64,000 nt of DNA from assembly GCA_025558095.1 (NCBI GenBank), contig JAIVFI010000003.1:558001-622000 (forward strand). The letters run 5' to 3'. Under the pieces are notes generated by a model, which made no database searches, had not been told where the DNA came from, and worked only from the letters and a program-made list of their open reading frames with translations. Shown in pieces: positions 55,740 to 64,000 of the stretch (position 1 is its first letter; the number at the start of each line of letters is the position of its first letter). Made by a program: the position numbers and the translations under genes. This stretch comes from Hyaloraphidium curvatum (taxonomy: Eukaryota; Monoblepharomycota; Hyaloraphidiomycetes; Hyaloraphidiales; Hyaloraphidiaceae).

Positions 55740-57342
55740 ATGTTCTCCATATTCTCTCGGAAGGTGCTTTTCGCGTCGATGTGGGGTTTCCCGGTCGTCC
55801 TCAGTCGCCGTCGCGCCGTTCCCAGAAGGACCCCACGGACGAGGAGTACGAGCGGACCCTCGCCGATCTGGACGGCAAGATACGGCGGGCCGAGCGCTCG
55901 CTCTCGGAGCTGAAGCAGCGGGAGAGCAGGTCCATCGCGGACCTTGCCTTCTACTGCGCGGCGCTCTACGTGCTGTACCTCGGCTTCTACATCCTCGCCG
56001 TCTACCTCCCCGGCGACCGGAGCGGCTACTCGGAGCTCACATGGGTCGGGCTCACTTTCCTTGCCATAGTGCTGCCGGTGATGTGGGTCCTGCGGCTGGA
56101 GGCTGCTTTCAGCGCATTTCTGACGCGTCACGGGCCAGAATGTGGTACTTTGTCCGGTTCGTGCGATGGCTTCACAGGCGGCGGCAGGCCTCCACAAGTG
56201 GGTGGCAGCCGTTGGACTTTCGGCGCAACGGAAACTGAGGCCATGTCGTGTCGACCACCGCAGTGAAAGATTTGGAGGCCCTGCGCAAGTCCCAGAAGGA
56301 CACGGTCGAGGAGCTGAAGAAGCGGACAAAGTTCGACAAGACCAAGAATCTGATCGAGAAGTACGGCGGCGATTCGGGCTCCGGAACCCCGCGGAGACCA
56401 TTATCGGGGCCCAACGGTGCCCAAGAGGTGGGTCTTTTGCAACGACTGTCTGACAGGCGGCGACTCAGCACGCCCTACTGGCCAGGTTGGCCCAGCCGCC
56501 GGCGTGCCACAAGCACGCGATTCCCCTGTCCGCCGAGGGCCGCCGCCTTTCGCGACGCCCGCTAAACCCGGTGCTTCTCCGGATCACGCCTCTCCCGCCA
56601 AGGGAATGGAGGCTCTTTCCCCTCCGCACATGCCCGGCGGGTTGGTTTCACCTCCCAACAACCGAGTCGGCGGGCCCGCTTTGGGTAAGGCACGCGAACG
56701 AAGCCGCAGCTGAGTCGCTCACAGATTGGGGCAGATCCGAGCCTGCGACCCGCCGGTGTTCCGCCTGGAGCGCCGTCGAACCCCGCTGCTTTGGTCTACG
56801 ACACGCCAAAGGCTTGGTACGACAAGCTCTTCGACGCCCTGATCGGACCCGCAGAGGGTCCCAACTCCAAGTACGCGCTGATCTGCTCCAAGTGCTTTGC
56901 ACATAACGGGCTGGCTGTGGCGGAGGAGTTTGAGGATATTCGTGGGTGGCTTCCGGGTTGGCGTCACGATTCGGCAGCGCTCACCTGCTCCGCAGAGTAC
57001 TACTGCCTGCGCTGCGGCCACTTCAACAGCCGAAAGAAACAGCACCAGCAGTCCGCCGCCTCGCCGACGGAGGAGCGCCGAGGGCGGTCGCAGAGCGCGA
57101 CGCCCTCGCTGCGCGGATTCGAGGAGCTCGGACTCGGACAGCAGGGCGGATCGCCCGTTCGCGGCGATGCCCGCCATTCGGAGATCGCCCAGGAGGCGGA
57201 TCGCCTGCCATCGCGGCGGCAGGACAGGACTCTGAGCGCGGACCGGGGGATGGGGCTGCGGGACGACGGGAGCGATGAGAATGTTGACCCGATGGACGTC
57301 GATCCGGGGTCTCCTACGAAGGCGGGGCACGGGTCGGGATGA
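55740..57342 (+). CDS. LNPK: Lunapark ER three-way-junction protein
   Basis: Exon 1 MFSIFSRK is spliced to KDPTDEEYERTLADLDGKIR and a coiled coil (RAERSLSELKQRESRSIADL), then two membrane spans (FYCAALYVLYLGFYILAVYL; LTWVGLTFLAIVLPVM). A second coil follows (ALRKSQKDTVEELKKRTKFD), a Pro-rich linker, then the Lunapark zinc ribbon: WYDKLFDALIGPAEGPNSKY, ALICSKCFAHNGLAVAEEFE and, after an intron, YYCLRCGHFNSRKKQ. Two CxxC pairs are intact. The Ser/Glu/Asp-rich tail ends in an acidic cluster. By family it stabilises ER tubule junctions and opposes reticulon/atlastin action. Confidence 0.92.
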
Positions 57343-57413
57343 GTGCGAAGCTTGCACGGTGATCTTGCTTCATGGAAGGAGGAACGGCAGTGTAACGAGA
57401 GGCTGTGGATCAG

Positions 57414-59300
57414 ATGGCGGCAGATCTTGAGACATCACCGCGACAAACAATGAGTGTGTCCGCCTCGTCGCGGCTCGATGCCGCCGCCAAGGAGGCTGCT
57501 GCCGGGGTGGAGCAAAGGTTTTTTTTTGTTCATCGCCGGTCAGCAATGCAATCCAACCTTGCCGGACCAACAGGAGGCGACTGGGATCCGATGAGGAGCT
57601 ATGGAACCTCGTCCTCCTGGTCGTTGATGCCTGCGAGCGTGCTGTGCCTCCTCATTCCATGGGCTCCTCGGGGCAAGGAGATTGGGATGAATTGTCTTCC
57701 GATCTGTCGGCGGCCCTCCGTTTTGTGAGGAACGCCTGTGCCGGGATCCCAGCGAACCAAATGAAGGCGGAGTACGGACTTCTCTGTCTCCCTCCATGGC
57801 CCCGACACTCATGATCCATCAACTTCTTCCAGGGGAACACGTGTTCACGTACGCACGCGCGCCTTTGTGGACGCGTGGACGGCAGAGGCGCGGCGCGCGG
57901 ACTTGGCCCTTGTCTGGATCCAGATGGTGGCCAACATGATGACGGGCAATGCGGAGAGCCAGGAGATCATTTGGCCGTGGGTTGTGAACGAGGCGGCGGA
58001 CGTCCTGCTGTAGGTACACCGCTGGCTGCAAGCGATTCTTGGAAGCCAACGAGCTCTTCAGCAAGAGTCTGGACATGGGAGACCCGAAGCTCACGAGCTC
58101 TGTGCTAATTCTCATTCACAATGCCACGTCTGGCAGTGAGACGAATACGTGGGAAATCTTTGCCGTTGGAGCCGCGAGCTTGCTCACTCTGACGGCCGTG
58201 GACAGGGACCGTCTTGCGAGCAGCAAAGCCGGCCCTGAACTCTTTGTCCGCCTCTCAACGCTAGCAGCAGCCCACGCGGACGACGATAGTTCCAACATCT
58301 TCGATTTGTGGTGCGTCTTCAATGCCCTTTCTTGGAACGTGCGGGCTAATACCAGGCCAGTTATCTGATTCTTCAGACGCTCGTGGAATTTGGACACGCG
58401 GGAAGCATCCTGAAGGCTCATTCAACAGATGTCGACGAGTCCGCCCTTCTCCGCATTACGCCAGCCCAGTTTTCTTGCATCAAGATCTTGGAGGGCATGG
58501 CCTCCTCGCGAAGTGCGGTGACAACGAAGCTCTTTGGCCCCGATGTTCTCGCTATCGTAGCTCAATGGTTCCGACGCGCGTACGATCGGACTACGGATAT
58601 CTTGGTGGGCCTCACCGCGACCGAGGATGGAGATGCCGAACAGCGTGGACACACAGATCTGGAAGCTCTTGCGGTTCTTCTGCGTTTGTTTGGCAAAATG
58701 CTCCAAGCGATGGCCGTCGACGTCAAAGAGCGCTGGTCGGCGGACACGGACCTGGTTGGGACTCTGATTGGTGCGTCTCAATCACGAGACCGGCGAGGTG
58801 TTCCCTCATGCGTGCTCCATAGCATTACTGAAGGATCTGGATGCCGCGAGGCCGCGCCGTAAACCGGATCCGAAGAAGCCCCCTACCGCGACCACGGCCT
58901 CGTCACCTGCCTTTCTGCTGAAATCCGACGTGATCAATGTCCTCGGCAACTTCTCTTTCGGATCGCGCGTCATCCAAGACGACATACGCGAACGGGGCGG
59001 CCTCGCCATGATCCTCGATCACTGCAACTTGGACGACGAGAATCCATGTGAGCTCGGACGGGCCCATTGGCCAAACGCATCTAGAGCCGCCCCGCAGTCA
59101 TCCGCGAACAGGCCATTCTCGCAATCCGGAACCTTCTGGAACGGAACCCAGCCAATCAAGATGTAGTCCGATCCATGGAGGCGAAGCAGGTCCTAAACGA
59201 GGAAACTTTGGACGAGCTCGGCATCGAGGCGCGCATTGACGGTTCCGGACGGCTCAAGCTCGGGAAAGGCTCCGCCAGCGGATCGCACAACGCGTCTTGA
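57414..59300 (+). CDS. ATXN10: Ataxin-10 / Ctr86-like armadillo-fold protein
   Basis: Multi-exon, helical throughout. Diagnostic blocks: LSAALRFVRNACAGIPANQ (family R-N-C/A-x-x-G-x-P-x-N-Q), IWPWVVNEAADVLL, GDPKLTSSVLILIHNATSGS, and the C-terminal ataxin-10 signature DVINVLGNFSFGSRVIQDDI-RERGGLAMILDHCNLDDENP followed, after an intron, by REQAILAIRNLLERNPANQD. The ATG at 57414 was chosen as the first in frame. By family it is a cytosolic scaffold linked to cytokinesis and cell survival. The stop is 31 bp from the convergent DDX49 stop. Confidence 0.87.
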
Positions 59301-59331
59301 AGAGGGAACGATGGTTTGATGCAAGCGTACA

Positions 59332-61333
59332 TTAAGCCTCGGGAACGATTGCAGACTTGGCGCGGATTCGTTCCTTCTTGGCATTCAGCTCCCGCTTTGC
59401 GCCAAAGTTCAGGTCGGCCAAGTGCAGGTTCGCTACCCGCTTGGCAACGCTGACGGCCTCCAACAGATCGAGAACCTTGTTCTCCGGCACCATCAAGGCC
59501 TCGAGCTTCTTCCCGATCTTCTTTTCGACATTCAGGAGCAGGCCAACGTCGTGCTCGGTCACCATGGCGATCGCTCGGCCGCCCCGGCCAGCTCGGGCCG
59601 TACGACCAACGCGGTGGACATAGTCCGTCGCGTCGGCGGAAATGTCGTAGTTGATCACGACCTCCACTTCGGGAATGTCGAGCCCCCTGCTTCCGACGTC
59701 CGTGGTCAATAGAACGCTGATGATGCCACTTTTGAACTTCATCAGCGCCGCAATCCGCTCAGCCTGGCTCATTTGCGCGTGCAAGGCCGTCGACGCAATG
59801 TCCAGCTCGCGTAGCATTACGCGCAGTCTTTCGCACGTCAGGCTTTTCCCCACAAAAATGATGACGGACTTTCCAGCGCATTCCTCCTTCAGCAAGTACG
59901 TCAAATAAGTCTCCCGTATGGAGTTGGGCACGATAAGGAAGCGCTGGTCAAGTTTCTCCACGGTGTCGAATCGGTCGGCACAGTGATGGACAAAGACCTT
60001 CCTGCCACCGGCCTTGGATTGCTCCTGCACCTCCCCAATCTCCTTGGTCATGGTCGCGCTGAACAAGAGAGTCTGCCTCCGCGCCGGCAGCCGGGAAAGA
60101 ATGACCTCCAAGTCGTCCGCGAACGTCGTTTCAAGCAAACGGTCCGCTTCGTCGAGAACCTAGGAAGAAGCAGTTCGCAGCGATTCGAAAGCTATCGCGC
60201 GTTGAACGCACCAGAAACTTGAGCCGGTCCAAGTAGATCGGACTTCCCGATCGCGTCAGGTGATCCACCATGCGACCCGGAGTCGCAACCACCACGTGTG
60301 GCCTCTTTGCCAGCTCCAAAGACTGCTTAATCATGTCCATGCCTCCGACAATGACGGCCTGCCGCAGGTTCATGCCGGCGCCTAGGGCGCGGAACTGCTC
60401 CGCGATCTGGAAAGCCAGCTCCCTAAAAGACAATCAGGATTGGCCAAGTCGCGTGGGCATCGGCGCACCTTGTTGGCGTCAGCACGAGAGCAAAAATGCC
60501 GTAAGGATCCTCCGACAACTTCTGCAGTATCGGCAGCGCAAAAGCCGCCGTCTTGCCACTCCCAGTCTTGGCGCTCCCTACGACGTCCGACCCTGCGGTT
60601 GACAACGTTTCAGTGACCAGTACCAACGATGGCCACAAGCCAGCAACATCATTCGGGGCTCAGACAGCTCCAATAAGTGTTCCACATCGACTTTCAGGCG
60701 ATTTGTTGCGTAATTCGATGTTTCTTCATCCCAGCCCCTCCGCAAAGCGACTCTCCTCCGCAGCTCACCTTGCAGGATCCGGGGGATACACGCTGCCTGA
60801 ATCTCAGATGGAGCTTTGATACTCATATGCGACATCTGGTCTGTGAGCCATTTCGAGAGGCCCAAATCGGCAAAAGTGGTGCCCGCGGCAACAGAGCTCG
60901 TCCCTTCCTCGCGGTCGCCGTTTCTTTCGACACTTTCCACCGCTGCCAAAGTCACCGAGGGCTTCTTTTCCGATTTGTTTCCGCTCCGAGTCCCCGCAGG
61001 AGGTCGTGCGATGTTTGCTTTGGTCTCCGGAGGGTCATCGGCCGGCGACGAGTCTGCCCGGGCCTCCTTTCGACCCTTGGGCGTGAAGGACGCTGCTTTC
61101 AAAGTCCGTATCTTCTCCATCCCCTTTGATTCCAGCAGGTCGTCCACGGTGAGCTGGTGCTCCTGCTCGCTGTCGGAACCGCTGGCCTCGAAGCCATCCT
61201 CGAGACCGGAGCCGGGGCCCGCGTCCGACTCCTCCCCGCTTTCCTCATCGTCCTCAAAATCATGTCGGCTCACAGTTTTGCTGTACTGGGCGGAGGACAG
61301 GCCCGTCCGCCGCTTCTTGGCCGCCGGAAGCAT
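59332..61333 (-). CDS. DDX49: DEAD-box RNA helicase DDX49/Dbp8
   Basis: The acidic/basic N-terminus ([20 protein letters not shown]) precedes the helicase core: [21 protein letters not shown] motif [11 protein letters not shown], motif [84 protein letters not shown] and [16 protein letters not shown]-terminus [15 protein letters not shown]. Four or five short introns. By family it is a nucleolar ATP-dependent helicase in 40S subunit biogenesis. The residue before [13 protein letters not shown] is Ser rather than the usual Arg of GRD, a minor oddity near an intron junction. Confidence 0.92.
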
Positions 61334-61518
61334 GTTGTTGTCGATTGTTGGGAGTGAGCCCGATCCGAGTCATCACTCTTTCAGTCTTTCCGGCCACGTT
61401 TCATCGAAATGGAGGCAGAGGCGAGGTATGTATCTACAGTATAGCTCACTACAAGAGCTCTAGGTATCAAAGGTCATGCCAGAGTGCAGACAAAGATCGA
61501 AAATTGGGACCCTCAGCG

Positions 61519-62734
61519 CTACCAATCGCGAGCCGCGTTTTCAGTGGCGAGCCACTTCGTGAGGTATTCGCAGGTCATCGGGGTGATGGGTCCGTCATCG
61601 TCGCATTGGTCGTATACGGGGCAGGTCCCGCACGGGAAGTCCGTCCACGCCGTCGTCTTCCCGAACCGATCGCGGATCGTCTTGTAGACGAACAGATCGT
61701 CTCCCTCGTCGTCCGAGCCAAAGCCGCTTGTCCGCAGCTTCTTCTCGATCTTGCCGTCGAAAACGAGGCGATCGAGGATCACCTGCACGTCCTCTTCCCG
61801 CAGGGCGGTGTTGACGACCTTGTACTCCTCGATCGCGGCGACGATCTTGAGCAGGGAGGGGTACTTGGCGTAGCTGGGCGGGAATATCAGCTGCGGATCG
61901 CCCTTGGGAAAGCTCTTCAGGTGAATTGGGATGTCAAGCAGAGAGATCAGCGATGGAAGTGCACCATGTCGCGTGGAACCAACATATTTGAAGATGAACT
62001 TCTCGACCCATTCGGACACTTTGGTGATAAACTCCAGGTCGAACTCGTGGTCCGTGTACCACGTTCCGCCGGATACTTCCTCCGAAGGATCCAGCTCGAA
62101 AAGCATGTACACCTTCTTGATGGGATTCTGGGCACGAGAGCGGTCAGAGCTTGCGACCAACGGAACAATCCACTCAAGGCCACCTTGACGGATTTCACGC
62201 TCTTGATGAACTGCTTCTTTTCCAGGCTCTTTATGGCATCCTGTACGATCTTGGAGTGGATATTGGACTTCTGCTTCAGGTCCTTGACCCAGATGCCCTT
62301 GTTTCCGGCGTTCTTGATGTGCCCGTAGATCATCTTCTCGTGCACGTCCATGGTGACCAGTCTACGACGTCGAAATGAGCTCCAGAAGCCGATGCAGCCG
62401 AACGGTTGCCCCACTTGGCCACCTCTTCCTGGCTCTTGGCCTTGAAGGTGACGTTACCGCCACTCCCGGCCCCCCCGACGGCATCTATCCGCGATTTGTG
62501 GAGCAGGCTATTCAGAATGGCCCCCAACTGCTTGATGTTCCTGTCCGGTAGCCGCTCAAGGATGGCATCGGAACCGATGGCCTGCGGTGGAGCAATTGGT
62601 CCTCCGCGTCGCTCCAAGCGCCCGAGGGACCCCACGTGGCCGTACTGAAGCAAGATACTGTAGACCCGTTCCTCATCGTGGGTCAGAGAGAGCTCTGCCG
62701 GCTCTGGCTTCGCCGGCTTCGCCGAGTCCGTCAT
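61519..62734 (-). CDS. POLR3F: RNA polymerase III subunit C34 (RPC6/Rpc34)
   Basis: Three or four exons. The first winged helix is in SLTHDEERVYSILLQYGHVG and ERLPDRNIKQLGAILNSLLH; the second is MDVHEKMIYGHIKNAGNKGI-WVKDLKQKSNIHSKIVQDAI, ending KSLEKKQFIKSVKSVK. After an intron: NPIKKVYMLFELDPSEEVSG-GTWYTDHEFDLEFI. The C-terminus has an iron-sulfur type cysteine set (PCGTCPVYDQCDDDGPITPM-TCEYLTKWL). By family it helps open promoters and contacts TFIIIB in Pol III initiation (tRNA and 5S genes). Confidence 0.93.
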
Positions 62735-62790
62735 TGTTGAATTGGTCTCTCAAAACGGCGTCGCGAGGCGCCAACCCTCACAACGCGACC
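62735..62790. promoter_or_regulatory. 56-bp gap between divergent RPC34 and 62791 gene
   Basis: Only 56 bp separate two outward-facing start codons, so regulation is probably shared or overlaps the coding sequence. Layout inference only. Confidence 0.4.
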
Positions 62791-64000
62791 ATGAGCAAGG
62801 CCAGCACGCGCCAATGGCAGTCCGTGAAATACTCCAGATGTCGGGACGGCGGCACTTGGGTGCATCTGGAGCAGGAGATCGGCGTTCGTTTGGACGGAAG
62901 GCAGCTGTTGGTGGAAACGGACAAGGACGGAGGAAACCTCGAAAACCTGGCCCTGGATGCCAAGTCTCTCGGCAAATCCCAGCTAAAGGGTCTGCGAAAA
63001 GGCGCTGCGATCGGCTTTAGGTACGAAGAGAAGGTTCGGCGAGCACACGGTGGCGATCGGGACGCGCGGCGACGTGATCTTCCCACCGCAGGACAAGACG
63101 CGGAAGTTCCAGCTCAAGTTCTCTACCGAAACTTTTGCTACCGCCTTTCAAAGTGCCGTCGGTCAGTTCGTATCCATTCGGGACATAGCGGAGCAGCAGG
63201 ACGGCCAGCGGCAGAACGGACCAAGCGCGGAGAAGAAGCCCGAGGCGACGCAAAAGGCCGAGCAGAACGGCAAGGCGCCGCCGCAGGCTATCCGCCAGAG
63301 CTCTCTTCGAGCCGGATCTGCGTACATGTCGCTCGCACAGCCCTCGTTCGTGTTGTCGCAGCCGTTTCAAAGCGCATTCGTCCCTGCCTGCCAGCCCACA
63401 GCAAGCCACCCGCAAGACGACAGCCGATCTGACAGCGTTGGAAGCACCAGATTCTCCCAATCGCAGATTCAGCACATGCCGTCGCCGGTCGCTGGCCAAG
63501 CTTTGCCCATGATTCTGGGCCAGACCCCGACGGAGCAGCCGTGGTCGCAGCCGATCTACTTCAATGCTCCTCAGAATGTCGAGTACATGTCCCAGCAGCC
63601 CCAGATGGTCCTGGTGCCCTCGAGCCCAGCTCTCCATCACGACAACAAGATCGTGACGACACCCGTGCGATCGACGCCCATGCATGGCCACATGATGCAA
63701 GGAGGGCAGATCTTCCAAACACCAACCTCGGCGTACCGCGTCGGGAACGAAGTCTTCTTTGCGTCGCAGGCGTCGCCACTGTTGCAGCGCACGGGGCCCC
63801 CGCTCGTCATGCAACATCCGAGTCCTTTGGTTGCATCACAGGCGGTGCAGGATGGCATGTCTCAAGCGCAGGACTCTGGCCCCTCGCAGCTGGCCGCGGA
63901 TGCGGCGATACCGATGAGCCAGAAGAGACACATCGAAGACGACCCAATGAAGGCCGCACTGCCCGGCGAACCGATCTCAGAGAGCGCACGGAAACGGCCC
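62791..64000 (+). CDS. Unknown PH-like domain protein with Gln-rich tail, 3' end cut
   Basis: The start MSKASTRQWQSVKYSRCRDG leads to GTWVHLEQEIGVRLDGRQLL and GAAIGFR, then (new frame) FGEHTVAIGTRGDVIFPPQD and KTRKFQLKFSTETFATAFQS-AV. The pattern of beta strands ending in a (R/K)-FQLKF strand and a helix recalls the PH-like domain of fungal Rec114, a meiotic recombination initiator, but this is weak. The rest is disordered Gln/Pro/Ser/Met-rich (LPMILGQTPTEQPWSQPIYF). A frame change near 63021-63033 needs either a very short intron or a sequence error. Runs off the right edge, so it is incomplete. Confidence 0.55.

Overview
This is eukaryotic nuclear DNA: GC-rich, gene-dense (about 33 genes in 64 kb) and full of very short spliceosomal introns, mostly 45-65 nt, with GTGNGT-type donors and CAG or TAG acceptors. 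Exons were joined by eye, using reading-frame continuity and protein-family conservation across each junction. Many start codons and a few junctions therefore remain provisional. Several neighbours start or end only 25-70 bp apart.

The gene content points to an opisthokont, most likely an early-diverging fungus. There is a family-A mitochondrial DNA polymerase (POLG/Mip1) next to the largely fungal mtDNA maintenance protein Mgm101. There is a Pho80-type cyclin and a fungal-style bHLH zipper factor. DDX41, borealin-like, LRRC45-like, TCP11-like, Lunapark, ataxin-10 and SelK-like genes are also present; several of these are lost in yeasts. LRRC45 and TCP11 relatives hint at a centriole- or flagellum-bearing lineage such as zoosporic fungi. 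The species cannot be named from the sequence.

Layout. 1-9 kb: partial ankyrin protein (-), an intronless GLIC-like pentameric ligand-gated channel (+), TTC27 (-), LCMT1 (+), FCF2 (-), Yop1/REEP (+). 9-18.7 kb: DDX41 (-), a locus carrying a duplicated PRA1 N-terminus, an unknown coiled-coil protein (-), a large unknown GATA-like finger protein (+), PRA1 (+). 19-24 kb: POLG (-) and MGM101 (+), divergent. 24-32 kb: mostly non-coding stretches around an unknown six-exon gene, a UPF0598 protein and a tandem-RRM protein. 32-42 kb: Skp1-like, PABP-like RRM protein, alpha/beta hydrolase, COX7A, a BMT5-like methyltransferase with zinc fingers, Pho80-like cyclin, SelK-like protein, enoyl-CoA hydratase. 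42-64 kb: LRRC45-like, bHLH zipper factor, TCP11/IQ protein, an unknown coiled-coil protein, COP9 subunit 7, borealin-like, Lunapark, ataxin-10, DDX49/Dbp8, RNA polymerase III subunit C34, and a partial unknown protein at the right edge.

The genes do not form one pathway; this is ordinary housekeeping chromosome. The functional links visible are the divergent mtDNA-maintenance pair, several ER-shaping or ER-trafficking genes (Yop1/REEP, PRA1, SelK, Lunapark), and scattered mitochondrial genes (POLG, MGM101, COX7A, UPF0598). The most unusual items are the Cys-loop-less channel, the Sec-to-Gly SelK-like protein, two partial-gene duplications, and several sizeable proteins of no recognised family.
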